Notes: a model not told the origin generated them from the sequence alone. A DNA stretch of 64,000 nt from CALREJ01 sp964533375 (GCA_964533375.1 CAZHLW010000003.1:20343-84342), one strand, 5' to 3'. Positions 15,354 to 23,881 are shown, numbered from the stretch's first letter. Numbers and translations: made by a program.

Positions 15354-16462
15354 TGCTGCGTGACAGCAGTTTCCAAAAATGCCAGTGCATCGCGGGCGGT
15401 TGTTTCCCATGAAAACTGCGAGGCAAACGTGCGGGCCGCCTCCCCCATTGTCTTGCGCTGGTCGGGGTTTTGCAGGAGAGAGTTGATGCGCGCAGCGAGT
15501 GCATGCGTATCGCCATGTGAAACAAGATAACCCGTCTCGCCATCGCGCACCGATTCACGCAGACCCGGCGAATCACTCGCGACAGTCGGCACACAGCAGG
15601 CTCCGGCCTCGGTGACCGCAAGTCCCCATCCTTCATTGGAGGAAGTCTGCACCGCCACCCACGATTCCTGCAGCAGTTTTTTCTTGCCCGCTTCATCCAT
15701 GTACCCGCAAAAATCCACCGCGTGAGTGATGCCAAGCGCCGCTGCAAGTGCACGCAATTGCATTTCCGCATCCCCTCTTCCGACAATTCTTAAACGTAAT
15801 TCCGGAAATTGCGGAAGTACTTCCTTCACAGCCTGCAGGATGTGATCAATGTGTTTGTAGCGCTTGAGGCGCCCGATGTAGATGAGGCTCGGGTACGGCG
15901 TTTTAGCAACGGCAGGATCGGCTTCAAATAAATCAGGCGGTAAGCCGGCGTATGTGACATTGATTTTTTCAGGAGCGATCCCGCGGCTCCGCAGATCGCC
16001 CGCGGTACTCTGTGAATTCACCCAAAAGTGCGACTTTCGGTACACGGAGGGGATCATTTTTTCGTAGGCGATCCACGCGAGTCCGGCAGGCAGAGACAGT
16101 TCCTCAAAAATAGTGCGCCCGAAGAGGTGCGGAATCATCACTGCAACAGGCGCAGAGCGCACGGTAAGCGGCAGCAGACACGGTACTTTGCTGATGTACT
16201 CCAGAATGACATCATACTTTTTTGCATGCATGCGGCGTATTTTGAGTGGCGCCCACCAGTGAAACACGTATTCCGACGGCCCGCGGATGAAACGGATACC
16301 ATCAATGTTTTCCTCGCTGATGCTCCCCGGAAATCCCGCACAGAGCACATCGACTTCGTGCCCCCATTGCACCCAGTATTTCCCGGTCTGGTACACAATC
16401 TGTTCGAGTCCGCCGGCCTGCGGATGCAGACTATCCCGATGATTCACAACCAGAATGCGCAT
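15326..16462 (-). CDS. Glycosyltransferase family 4 protein
   Basis: 378 residues, GT-B fold. The N-terminal half starts MRILVVNHRDSLHPQAGGLE. The C-terminal half has IYIGRLKRYKHIDHILQAV and the nucleotide-sugar site (TSSNEGWGLAVTEAGACCVPTVASDSPGLRESV), containing the E-x7-E motif. It transfers a sugar from an activated donor to a glycan or lipid acceptor in the cytoplasm. A TATAGT lies 10 nt before the ATG. It converges with and overlaps the SGNH gene. Confidence 0.88.
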   Translation of the reverse strand: MRILVVNHRDSLHPQAGGLEQIVYQTGKYWVQWGHEVDVLCAGFPGSISEENIDGIRFIRGPSEYVFHWWAPLKIRRMHAKKYDVILEYISKVPCLLPLTVRSAPVAVMIPHLFGRTIFEELSLPAGLAWIAYEKMIPSVYRKSHFWVNSQSTAGDLRSRGIAPEKINVTYAGLPPDLFEADPAVAKTPYPSLIYIGRLKRYKHIDHILQAVKEVLPQFPELRLRIVGRGDAEMQLRALAAALGITHAVDFCGYMDEAGKKKLLQESWVAVQTSSNEGWGLAVTEAGACCVPTVASDSPGLRESVRDGETGYLVSHGDTHALAARINSLLQNPDQRKTMGEAARTFASQFSWETTARDALAFLETAVTQHHTPSSPRE

Positions 16463-16519
16463 GAGGAAACTGACTATAGCAGCTGTACGCGGAAGGCAGA
16501 GAGGCGATAGAGTGTGGAT

Positions 16520-17350
16520 ATGGTCTTGTCACAGACAGTTCTCATTACCGGAGCCAACGCGGGCATTGGATACAAGACCGCGGAACTGTTTGCAGTGCGC
16601 GGCTGGCGGGTGATTGCGTGTACTCGAAAAGGAAGCGGCTATCCGGTGCACACAAATATAGAAGGCATGGTGATGGATATGAACGACCACGCGTCTATTG
16701 ATGCCTGCCTGCAGGCGCTCTCAGAAAAAGGAAAGATGCCGACGGTTCTTGTGCAGAACGCGGGATTTGGATTGCAACTGCCGTTTGTGTCGATGACAGA
16801 CAGTGATGTGAAAACAATGTTCCAGACAAATGTTCTTGGTGTGATGCACCTCGCACAGGAATGGCTGAAACGACGGGATGCAAAAACACCAGGTGTGATG
16901 ATGACGGTTGGGTCATTGGCCGGACAAGTGGGTCTGCTGTACTTCAATGTCTACTGCTCCACAAAACATGCTGTTCGCGGCTGGAGCGAAGCACTCTGGC
17001 AGGAGCTCACACCACACAATATTGCCGTGAAGTTGATTGAGCCGCTTAACCGTGTGGAGACGGATTTTTTCCGTGCAGCAAACAAGCAGGAAGAAGATCA
17101 TCCGATTCCGGAAAACGACAGAGCCCGCTATGAAGCGTATCAGGCAGAGAGGGCACACATGATGCGCACCGCATTGAGCGCCACCGATGTGGCAGAGACC
17201 ATTTTCAGAGCAGCCACCGACGGCAGAAAGAAACTCTACTACCCCGTCTCCAAGGGAATTGCCACGCGCGCACTGTACGTCGTCCATCGCATTGCACCAT
17301 CTCTGGTGAACCGTTTACTTGGCCTCGTGATCTACAGTCGTCTGAAGTGA
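16520..17350 (+). CDS. Short-chain dehydrogenase/reductase (SDR)
   Basis: 276 residues from the ATG at 16520, which lies 6 nt after TAGAGT (16508-16513). A GTG two codons earlier is less likely. The Rossmann motif TGANAGIGYKTAELF and the catalytic Tyr-x3-Lys (YCSTK) with an upstream Ser (TVGSLAGQ) are intact, as is the NAG motif (VQNAGFG). SDRs oxidise or reduce hydroxyl/keto groups using NAD(P)H. In this setting a sugar or lipid precursor is plausible. It overlaps the convergent methyltransferase by 36 nt. Confidence 0.85.
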   Translation: MVLSQTVLITGANAGIGYKTAELFAVRGWRVIACTRKGSGYPVHTNIEGMVMDMNDHASIDACLQALSEKGKMPTVLVQNAGFGLQLPFVSMTDSDVKTMFQTNVLGVMHLAQEWLKRRDAKTPGVMMTVGSLAGQVGLLYFNVYCSTKHAVRGWSEALWQELTPHNIAVKLIEPLNRVETDFFRAANKQEEDHPIPENDRARYEAYQAERAHMMRTALSATDVAETIFRAATDGRKKLYYPVSKGIATRALYVVHRIAPSLVNRLLGLVIYSRLK

Positions 17351-18238
17351 TGCAGACCGCAGGACATACACAAGTGATGCTGCGCGACGCGGACGGAGAA
17401 GACCGTACAGAACATCGATGATGCCAAGAAGAGCGCCGCGCAGGGCAGGCCCTTTGAGCAGACGTTCGTAGTAGAGGCCCATGTAGAGCGGATCAAGATA
17501 GAGAGGCCGAATGGATGCCACGCGAAAGCCATGCAGCTCGGCAAGTCGTGTAAGCGTCTCAGGACGGAAATGCCACAAATGACGCGGCACATCGTATATG
17601 TTGTAAAAGCGCATCAGCGGTCCGCCAATATTGGGCACGGCAATGATGGCAGAGCCGCCGACTTTCAGAAGCCGGTGAATCTGATCGATAGTTCCATGCA
17701 GATCGTGCATGTGTTCGAGGACGTGCCAGAGGGTAATAGCATCGAATGATGCAGACGGAAGCTGAGCGAGTACTGCAGCATCCAGACAGGAAATATCCTG
17801 CGACTCGCAATGCGCCCGCATTTTGGCGTTCTGCTCTGTAGCAGTCACGTTCCAGCCTTTCTGTTGCATCATCAGCGGAAATTCACCGCTCCCGCAGCCA
17901 ATATCGAGCAGGTGACCGGTAGACAGATGTGATGCTTGTTCGACCAGCCTGCGTTTCCCGGGAAGACGCACCCATGTCCGCGCGCGCTGCACAAGATGCA
18001 TGCATCCGCGCTGCGTGATGTCGTGGGGAATGTACGCATCTGTGTCGTAATATCTGCCGATGTCCTTTTCCTGCGGCACATCCTGTGTGAAAAGAAAACT
18101 GCAGGATGTACAGCGGAGAATCGTGAATGTTTCCTTTGATACGAGATCATCGCGACAGGTGAATGCCGTCTCAAACTTTGACGCACCGCACAGCGGACAA
18201 GCGGTGTAGTGAAGAACGTCGGATGGAGGAACTGTCAT
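17315..18238 (-). CDS. Class I methyltransferase with N-terminal zinc-ribbon-like motif
   Basis: 307 residues from the ATG at 18236-18238, 6 nt after a TATACT. An upstream in-frame start would extend it by nine residues but lies within the promoter. Residues 14-46 hold two Cys pairs (CPLC and CTSC). The SAM motif is LLDIGCGSGEFPLMM, followed by FDAITLWHVLEHM. The type is often found in O-antigen/sugar methylation loci. It is paralogous to the divergently transcribed gene at 18274. Confidence 0.82.
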   Translation of the reverse strand: MTVPPSDVLHYTACPLCGASKFETAFTCRDDLVSKETFTILRCTSCSFLFTQDVPQEKDIGRYYDTDAYIPHDITQRGCMHLVQRARTWVRLPGKRRLVEQASHLSTGHLLDIGCGSGEFPLMMQQKGWNVTATEQNAKMRAHCESQDISCLDAAVLAQLPSASFDAITLWHVLEHMHDLHGTIDQIHRLLKVGGSAIIAVPNIGGPLMRFYNIYDVPRHLWHFRPETLTRLAELHGFRVASIRPLYLDPLYMGLYYERLLKGPALRGALLGIIDVLYGLLRPRRAASLVYVLRSASLQTTVDHEAK

Positions 18239-18244
18239 AAAAAA

Positions 18245-18266
18245 AGTATAGCAAGAGAGGTACACT
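18245..18266. promoter_or_regulatory. Overlapping divergent promoters
   Basis: Minus strand TATACT (18245-18250) is 6 nt from the ATG at 18238. Plus strand TACACT (18261-18266) is 7 nt from the ATG at 18274. The start codons are only 35 bp apart, so two polymerases could hardly bind at once. Confidence 0.6.
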
Positions 18267-18273
18267 CACGCTG

Positions 18274-19149
18274 ATGAGTCCAAACGAAGCAACCTGCATC
18301 CTCTGCAAAGGCGAACCTGCAACATTCCTCTATTGTGATGATTTTCTGACAAACGGCGGCGCGTACAGACTGGTCCGCTGCAACGACTGCGGTTTTGTAT
18401 GGACAATCGATGCGCCGGATAGCGAAGGAATTGGCCGATTCTACGACTCTTCCTACGAGGAACGCATTCATCCTCCTTTTGCACTGCATTTTCTCCGCCA
18501 GTTGCGACTGCGCCTACAGTCCAACAGCCGGGCGCGGATGATTCAAAAGAAGAGAGGTGATGCAGGACGTGTTCTGGATATCGGCTGCGGGAACGGTAAT
18601 TTTTTACTCGCGATGAAACGGCGTGGATGGGCTACTGTAGGCGTCGAGCCGTCTGCGATCAGACGAAAGGAATTGGAAAGCGCGGGCATTACGATGTGTG
18701 ATGCAAAGAGTTGGCATAGTCTTCCGGATGCATCCGTTGACGTGATTACCCTCTGGCATTCACTGGAACATCTGCATGGATTACCCGAAGCGGTTACGCA
18801 GATTGCAAGAATTCTGAAACCCGGAGGACATTGCATTGTTGCCGTTCCCAATGCCGGATCGCCGCAGGCACAGCGCGACGGAGCACGGTGGTTCGGGTAC
18901 GACGTCCCGCGCCATTTATGGCACTTCACGCCAAAGACGCTGACGACACTGCTAGGTCAGCATCAACTGAAAGTAGAGGCAATACGCCCTATGCGACTCG
19001 ATCCGCTCATTATGAAAGCATTCATTTCCGTACTGCAGCAGCGCAGAGACTGGTTGCCGGCAATCATCAGCAGTGCGTTTGCTGATGCACTCTTCGTGCG
19101 CACAGCCGATGCCGCGCCGTGCATGCTGTGCATTGTACAAAAGAGATGA
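18274..19149 (+). CDS. Class I methyltransferase, paralogue of the divergent gene
   Basis: 291 residues. It has the same plan as its head-to-head neighbour: N-terminal Cys pairs (CILC and CNDC), VLDIGCGNGNFLLAM for SAM binding, VDVITLWHSLEHLHGL, then KPGGHCIVAVPNAGSPQ and RHLWHFTPKTL. A Cys-rich end (AAPCMLCIVQK) is unusual. It is followed by the acyltransferase gene with an ATGA overlap. Likely modifies a sugar of the same surface glycan. Confidence 0.82.
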   Translation: MSPNEATCILCKGEPATFLYCDDFLTNGGAYRLVRCNDCGFVWTIDAPDSEGIGRFYDSSYEERIHPPFALHFLRQLRLRLQSNSRARMIQKKRGDAGRVLDIGCGNGNFLLAMKRRGWATVGVEPSAIRRKELESAGITMCDAKSWHSLPDASVDVITLWHSLEHLHGLPEAVTQIARILKPGGHCIVAVPNAGSPQAQRDGARWFGYDVPRHLWHFTPKTLTTLLGQHQLKVEAIRPMRLDPLIMKAFISVLQQRRDWLPAIISSAFADALFVRTADAAPCMLCIVQKR

Positions 19150-19772
19150 GTACACTGCTTTTGATGATCCGTCGTTTCCTGTTTCGGCTCTTCCCGCCTG
19201 TCGTATCGCTGATAGGCCGTTTGTACATGCGCCTCTGCGGATGCAGCGTACCGGGAAATGCAAAAATCTACGGACTGCCGCGCCTGCTTCGAATGGAAGG
19301 AAAGCTCCGCATCGGCAACAATGTCTTTCTGTGTTCCATGCCATCGGTCAGTCCATCGGGGCAGGAATTCAGCCGCTGTTCTTTTTCCGCAGACAGGGGC
19401 GCCAGTATTGATATTGGTGACGACACATCGATTGTGGGGTCCGCCATTCACGCGAGCAGCAGTGTGACTCTTGGCAAACGCGTGATGATTGCGCCGGGCT
19501 GCAGAATTGTTGATACGGATTTCCATGCGGTCGATGCTGTGCCGCATGTGCATCACGCTGACACCAATCCGCAGCCGATTCGTATTGAAGATGATGTGTG
19601 GCTGTGTACGCAGGTGATGGTGTGTAAAGGTGTGCGGATAGGACACGGCAGTGTGATTGGCGCCAAGAGCCTGGTGACATCCGATATTCCGCCAATGGTG
19701 CTGGCAGGCGGTATTCCGGCAAAAGTCATCCGCCCGCTGGCAGTAGGTGATCATCCTTCCGCTTCCGTATGA
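19146..19772 (+). CDS. Left-handed beta-helix (hexapeptide) acyltransferase
   Basis: 208 residues from the ATG overlapping the previous stop. A GTG 27 nt upstream is rejected because it lies within the previous gene and loses the coupling. Hexapeptide-repeat turns are visible from about residue 55 (RIGNNVF, GASIDIGDDTSIVGSAIHA, VTLGKRVMIAPGC, IRIEDDVWLCTQVMVCKGVRIGHGSVIGAKSLV). The ending ILAGGIPAKVIRPL-like is typical of sugar O-acetyltransferases. An N-terminal hydrophobic stretch may associate it with the membrane. Confidence 0.87.
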   Translation: MSTLLLMIRRFLFRLFPPVVSLIGRLYMRLCGCSVPGNAKIYGLPRLLRMEGKLRIGNNVFLCSMPSVSPSGQEFSRCSFSADRGASIDIGDDTSIVGSAIHASSSVTLGKRVMIAPGCRIVDTDFHAVDAVPHVHHADTNPQPIRIEDDVWLCTQVMVCKGVRIGHGSVIGAKSLVTSDIPPMVLAGGIPAKVIRPLAVGDHPSASV

Positions 19773-20893
19773 AGAGCCCGCGCGCCCGGTGCATTGCGTT
19801 CTACCTGCCGGCGTTTTATCCCTTCCCGGAAAATGATACGTGGTGGGGAAAAGGATTCACCGAGTGGTGGCTTGTGCGTGAAAGACAGCCGCTTTTTAAG
19901 ACTCACCAACAACCGCGTGTGCCGGATGAAAACCTCGGGTACTACAACACGCTGGATGCAGATACGCGCAGGAAGCAGGCACAGATGGCAAAAGACTGTG
20001 GCATAGAAGCATTCTGCTACTGGCACATGTGGTTTGGGCACGGCAAACAATTGCTCCACGAAACTGTAAAAGAAGTGATGCAATCCGGTGAGCCGCACAT
20101 GCCGTTTTGTCTGGCGTGGGCGAATCAGACCTGGACACGCAGGTGGGCCAGAACGGGAACAATCAGTAAAACGCTGATGGAACAAACCTATCCTGGCGAT
20201 GATGATATTCGTGCGCACTTTGCAACCGTCCTCCCGATGTTTCAGGACCCGCGTTACCTTCGCATGCATAATCAGCCGCTCTTTATTCTGTATAAACCGT
20301 TTGCGGTACCGGATCTGGAAAGATTCATAGCACTCTGGAACACACTCGCACGCGATGCAGGAATACCTGGCATTTTCTTTTTGGGAATGATTGCACCGCA
20401 TGAAAAATCGCCGACAGTTCTGGGACTCCACGGTTTCATTCGCCATCAGCCTGCCACGGATTTGATGCGCTACGGACAATCCGTGATGAAAAAAACACTG
20501 CGAGGAAATGTCATGCCGCTCCTGCGCTTCCTTCGCGGTGCCCTGCGCCGCCCGCAGGTGTTTGATCACGGCACTATCGTACAGTCGGCGATGACAGCAA
20601 CACTGGAACAGAATGAATATCTGCAAGTCCTAACCAACTGGGACGACACGCCGCGACAGGGGAAAAACGGCACAATCTTTCAGGGAAGTACGCCGGACCA
20701 TTTGCAATCGGTGATGCTGCACGCAGTCAAAGAATTGCAGTCACGCCCGCAGGAAGAACGCCTGCTCTTCCTGAAATCCTGGAACGAGTGGGGCGAGGGA
20801 AATTACATCGAACCCGACACGCAGACAAAAAACGGCTATCTGGATGCCGTACGCGCAGTGTTACGCGGTGATGATACGTCTACTTCTTCCTGA
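19769..20893 (+). CDS. WbsX-like glycan biosynthesis protein
   Basis: 374 residues. The start RCIAFYLPAFYPFPENDTWW and GKGFTEWW match the WbsX (GH99-related) family common in polysaccharide loci. CLAWANQTWTRRW and FLKSWNEWGEGNYIEPD near the C terminus are also characteristic. WbsX proteins are annotated as glycosyltransferases although the fold is glycoside-hydrolase-like; the reaction is not firmly established. ATGA overlap with the acyltransferase. The 3' end overlaps a convergent membrane gene by 14 nt. Confidence 0.85.
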   Translation: MKSPRARCIAFYLPAFYPFPENDTWWGKGFTEWWLVRERQPLFKTHQQPRVPDENLGYYNTLDADTRRKQAQMAKDCGIEAFCYWHMWFGHGKQLLHETVKEVMQSGEPHMPFCLAWANQTWTRRWARTGTISKTLMEQTYPGDDDIRAHFATVLPMFQDPRYLRMHNQPLFILYKPFAVPDLERFIALWNTLARDAGIPGIFFLGMIAPHEKSPTVLGLHGFIRHQPATDLMRYGQSVMKKTLRGNVMPLLRFLRGALRRPQVFDHGTIVQSAMTATLEQNEYLQVLTNWDDTPRQGKNGTIFQGSTPDHLQSVMLHAVKELQSRPQEERLLFLKSWNEWGEGNYIEPDTQTKNGYLDAVRAVLRGDDTSTSS

Positions 20894-21203
20894 GGTTTTG
20901 GATCTTGAGAACAATCCACCGAAGGACGCACACCACAATGTACATCCACAATCCCGAAAAGAGCAGCCCGATAATTCCTACAAGCCCGCTTTCCAGAAGA
21001 CCATACAGCAAACGAAAGGCGATGATGGTCGGCCACACGGCCACAATCATGAACATCTGTAACCACACCGGCGTCTGGCATCCCATGCTGCCATCAAGGG
21101 CGCAGACCAGCGTGAAATAGAGCACAACTGCGGCAAGGAGTGTGAGGAGGAGAGTGGTGCCGATGGTCCAGGGGGTGGGACGGAAGAAGGTGCGGAAGAA
21201 CAT
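20880..21203 (-). CDS. Small membrane protein
   Basis: 107 residues from the ATG at 21201-21203, 6 nt after TACAAT (21210-21215 on the plus strand). A longer frame reading upstream to 21299 runs through a terminator hairpin and is rejected. Three hydrophobic segments are visible and the end is basic (RWIVLKIQNLRKK). No family recognised. It sits at the end of the glycan cluster on the opposite strand. Confidence 0.6.
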   Translation of the reverse strand: MFFRTFFRPTPWTIGTTLLLTLLAAVVLYFTLVCALDGSMGCQTPVWLQMFMIVAVWPTIIAFRLLYGLLESGLVGIIGLLFSGLWMYIVVCVLRWIVLKIQNLRKK

Positions 21204-21240
21204 AAGGAGATTGTAAGGAAAATGCGACCATATACAAAAT

Positions 21241-21283
21241 GCCACCGGACTCTCAATGAAGAGAGTCACGGTGGCGGTTTTTG
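21241..21283. terminator. Strong intrinsic terminator hairpin
   Basis: GCCACCG-GACTCTC pairs with GAGAGTC-A-CGGTGGC (14 bp, one bulge) and is followed by GGTTTTT on the plus strand and by ATTTT on the minus strand. On the minus strand it could end the transcript of the 57-residue ORF at 21392-21565. Confidence 0.8.
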
Positions 21284-21391
21284 GTGATCTTCTGATCACA
21301 TCACTGGTTTACGCAATAAGTCGAGACGCTTCGGTTGTTTAAAATGATACACCAGAATGGTGATCAAACCGTTTGCGCCTTCTTGTCGCTG

Positions 21392-21565
21392 CTAGTCACC
21401 GTTCGGGGCGAACCCAGCAGCACCCAGGCCGGCGGTCGTGCCGTCTTCAGCTCGATTGGCTTCATTGCCAGCCTTCGTTGGCGGACCGGCGAGAGCGCCA
21501 CCGTTGAAACCATTGGGGCCATTACCGTTCGTGTCGTTCGTCGCGTCGTTCTTTCGGACATTCAT
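21392..21565 (-). CDS. Tiny Gly/Asn-rich protein
   Basis: 57 residues (MNVRKNDATNDTNGNGPNGF...). Asn, Gly, Ala and Thr make up well over half of it; no Cys, no membrane segment. GGGAG about 10 nt before the ATG is one of the few Shine-Dalgarno-like motifs in the window, and a strong terminator follows 100 nt downstream. These two signals argue for a real small gene; function unknown. Composition resembles short disordered or secreted peptides. Confidence 0.45.
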   Translation of the reverse strand: MNVRKNDATNDTNGNGPNGFNGGALAGPPTKAGNEANRAEDGTTAGLGAAGFAPNGD

Positions 21566-22050
21566 GATTGAAAAACTCCCAAACCAAAAAGATGTGAACC
21601 GTGCACCCCCGTCCGTAAAATGGACAAAAAGGGTGCGTTACCGCGTTTGTACGACTTTTCGCGTTGCAACAAATTGCTTGCGGCCGCTAAGCGTTTGCAT
21701 ACAACAAGTCGTAGCATCCTATGCACCAGGCAGATACGCAGGATGCTACGACAGATTGTAAGCAAAAAAGAAGAATCATTACGTAAACCGATGCTTCCAA
21801 AAGATCACCAAGTGCATCCTTGCGGATGCTTGGGGAGATTCTAGAACGACTGAAGAGGGAGTCAACAGATCCTGACATGCACCTATTCCAGCTCTTTGAT
21901 GTCTTAAAACGGCAAAGAAAAGCCATGAATATGCTGTACCGCTACAGAAGAATAGTATTTATTGAATATATTTTTTATACAGCAAGCAGAAGAAAGCGTA
22001 AGAGGGACAGACGCTATGCGTCACAGTTTTATCATTCCCCCACTCTTCCT
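21566..22050. other. Intergenic region with nested inverted repeats
   Basis: No convincing gene. GTCGTAGCATCCT (21708-21720) is perfectly repeated inverted at 21740-21752, and pairing extends outward with few mismatches to about 21694-21765. TACGACTT at 21650-21657 can alternatively pair with AAGTCGTA at 21706-21713. A further hairpin is formed by GTGCACCC (21601-21608) and GGGTGC near 21631. The stretch 21940-21985 is AT-rich and may carry the promoter of the next gene; an in-frame extension of that gene from 21820 is judged unlikely. Confidence 0.45.
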
Positions 22051-22464
22051 ATGAAAACCCGTACAGCTCTTACTATCGGCGTTATCGGCACGGCAGGTGC
22101 TGCGGCTACGTATTTGTATAACCGCCCGAAATTGCGGAAGGAAATGATGAAGGCGGATTCCGCGCAGGAAGCGGCAGCGCTCTTTACAGAGCAGATTGAA
22201 AAAGATGCAGCGGATGTTGCAAAAAGTATGAAGAAGAAAGCCATGCACAACTGGCTGATGGATGAACTGCGCAGCAGCGGCAAGGCTATCAAGAAGCGCA
22301 TCACAAAGGTGAAGTCCCATGCAAAGGCAGACGTGAAAGCGGTGAAGCGCGAAGGCAAAGCAATGCTCAGCGAGATGAAACAGGAGAAGGCGCATGTGGA
22401 GCGCAAACTTCGCGAGACTGCAAAGAAGTCCGCAGAGGCGGTTGCGGAGAAGGCAACAGCGTAA
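22051..22464 (+). CDS. Lys-rich protein with one N-terminal membrane segment
   Basis: 137 residues from the ATG at 22051. An open frame continues upstream to 21820, but that part has different composition and crosses an AT-rich promoter-like stretch. Residues 5-22 are hydrophobic with small residues (TALTIGVIGTAGAAATYL). The rest is a long Lys/Ala/Glu-rich helix, probably coiled coil, similar in look to YtxH-type proteins. A terminator follows. Confidence 0.6.
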   Translation: MKTRTALTIGVIGTAGAAATYLYNRPKLRKEMMKADSAQEAAALFTEQIEKDAADVAKSMKKKAMHNWLMDELRSSGKAIKKRITKVKSHAKADVKAVKREGKAMLSEMKQEKAHVERKLRETAKKSAEAVAEKATA

Positions 22465-22477
22465 TCCCCTGCTGTGA

Positions 22478-22518
22478 AAGACCCGGAGGCGCCGTATCGG
22501 TCAGCCCCCGGGCTTTTT
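22478..22518 (+). terminator. Intrinsic terminator
   Basis: AAG-CCCGG-GGC pairs with GCC-CCGGG-CTT around a loop of about 13 nt, with single-base interruptions, then TTTTT. Ends the Lys-rich gene and faces the 3' end of the SLH gene. Confidence 0.65.
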
Positions 22519-22533
22519 AAATACTAAGAAATA

Positions 22534-23796
22534 TTAATCGCAGATGTAGCGGTTGTTTGAGTCGTAGTAACAATCGTCGTCGTCATTGTAGTCGTCGTCA
22601 CAGCGGTAGCGGCCATTGTTGTCGTAGTAGCAGTAGTAGTCGTTGTAGTTGTCATCATCGCACTGGTAGCGGCCGCGGTTGTCGTAGTAACAATTGCTGT
22701 CCTGGTAGCGGTCATCGCCGCTGCAGCGGTAACGGCCGTTGGTGTCGTAGTAGCAGCCGCTGGAGTTATCCGCAGTGCCACAGACACGGCGTCCGTCGGA
22801 GTCGTAGACACAGTCTCCGTCGTCATCGTCATAACGATCGTCGCAGCGGTAGCGGTTATTGGAATCGTAATAACAATCCTCATCGTCATTGTCATCACAG
22901 ATATAACGTCCGCTGTTGTTGTAATAACAATCGTTGTCATTGTCGCAGCGATAGCGGTTATTGCTGTCGTAATAGCAGTCATTATCGTCATCATCATCAC
23001 ACACATACCGACCGTTGCTGTTGTAGTAACAATCGTCATCGGTGTTGTCGCAGTGGTAGCGGCCGCGGTTATCGTAGTAACAGGTGTCGTTGTTCTGGTA
23101 GTAGGTGTCGTAGTTATAATCCTCGTAGTCGTCGCAGTAGTAGTTGTTGCGGAGATCGTAGTAGCAGTGGCGGTTGCTGCCGCCGTTCACGATATCGTCG
23201 TAGGACTGGGAGGAACGGCTGCGGTCATTGGCATCCAGGCGGTAGACAATGTCTGCCAGTTCGCCGCGGGTGACTGCATCGTCGACATCGTTAATGCTTG
23301 TCGGGATGGCATTGCGGTCAGCAAGGGCGCGGACGTAGGTATCGGACCAGCGGCCGGTGCTGGTGTAGCGGGCGTCCAGGTCGAAGGCCATGGCAAGAAC
23401 CTTGGCTACTTCTTCAAAGGTAACCTCGCGGTCGGGACCGAAGCTGCGGCTGCCGTAGCCGGTCATGTATCCCCTGTCGTACACGTACTCGATGTACGGT
23501 GCGTACCAGGCGTTTTCGTCGGTGTCATAGAAAGGAAGGGAGACAGAGTCATATCTGCTGACACGTCCGTTCTCGATCAGCGTGACGACTTTTGCGAATT
23601 CCGCGCGGTTCAGGTGGTTCCGCTCTCCGAATGATCCGTTGTCGTATCCGGTCATGAATCCCTCGTCCTGTACGTAGTCGATAGGGTCGTTATTCCGGTA
23701 GTTGGCCGATGTATAGGTCTTTGCAACGGCAGGAGTCGACGATGCGACAACCGCGACGGTCACAACTGCGCTGATGAGAGAACGGGAGGTGAACAT
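22534..23796 (-). CDS. SLH protein with eleven CYYD-type cysteine repeats
   Basis: 420 residues from the ATG at 23794-23796, which gives a clean signal peptide (MFTSRSLISAVVTVAVVASS, cleavage after AVA). The 46 upstream in-frame residues are not used. Residues about 30-205 are three SLH repeats (YVQDEGFMTGYDNGSFG; YDRGYMTGYGSRSFGPDREV). From about 208 to the end come eleven copies of C-Y-Y-D-x-x-(N/G)-R-Y-x-C (C-x9-C), such as CYYDSNNRYRC, separated by very acidic D/N-rich linkers. One disulfide per repeat and metal binding by the linkers are plausible. Co-directional with the DsbA-like gene upstream. The last repeat ends two residues before the stop. Confidence 0.85.
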   Translation of the reverse strand: MFTSRSLISAVVTVAVVASSTPAVAKTYTSANYRNNDPIDYVQDEGFMTGYDNGSFGERNHLNRAEFAKVVTLIENGRVSRYDSVSLPFYDTDENAWYAPYIEYVYDRGYMTGYGSRSFGPDREVTFEEVAKVLAMAFDLDARYTSTGRWSDTYVRALADRNAIPTSINDVDDAVTRGELADIVYRLDANDRSRSSQSYDDIVNGGSNRHCYYDLRNNYYCDDYEDYNYDTYYQNNDTCYYDNRGRYHCDNTDDDCYYNSNGRYVCDDDDDNDCYYDSNNRYRCDNDNDCYYNNSGRYICDDNDDEDCYYDSNNRYRCDDRYDDDDGDCVYDSDGRRVCGTADNSSGCYYDTNGRYRCSGDDRYQDSNCYYDNRGRYQCDDDNYNDYYCYYDNNGRYRCDDDYNDDDDCYYDSNNRYICD

Positions 23797-23829
23797 AGGA
23801 ATGGAGGTAATGAAGTACCCTATACTGCC

Positions 23830-23858
23830 AGAAAAGGCGGATCTTGGGAACCCGCCTT
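23830..23858 (-). terminator. Intrinsic terminator after the DsbA-like gene
   Basis: AAGGCGG (23834-23840) pairs with CCGCCTT (23852-23858). On the minus strand the stem is followed by TTTTC. It lies between the DsbA-like gene and the SLH-CYYD gene, so the two are mostly separate transcripts. Confidence 0.65.
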
Positions 23859-23881
23859 CGAGAAACAGTCCTTTTAGGCGG

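Noticed and set aside
20880..21299. Longer 139-residue version of the small membrane protein
   Set aside because: The extra N-terminal part translates through a 14-bp terminator stem, and an internal ATG has a -10 six bases upstream.
22534..23180. Could the CYYD region be a CRISPR or minisatellite outside a gene?
   Set aside because: The repeat is conserved at protein level with varying unit length and an intact frame joined to SLH domains.
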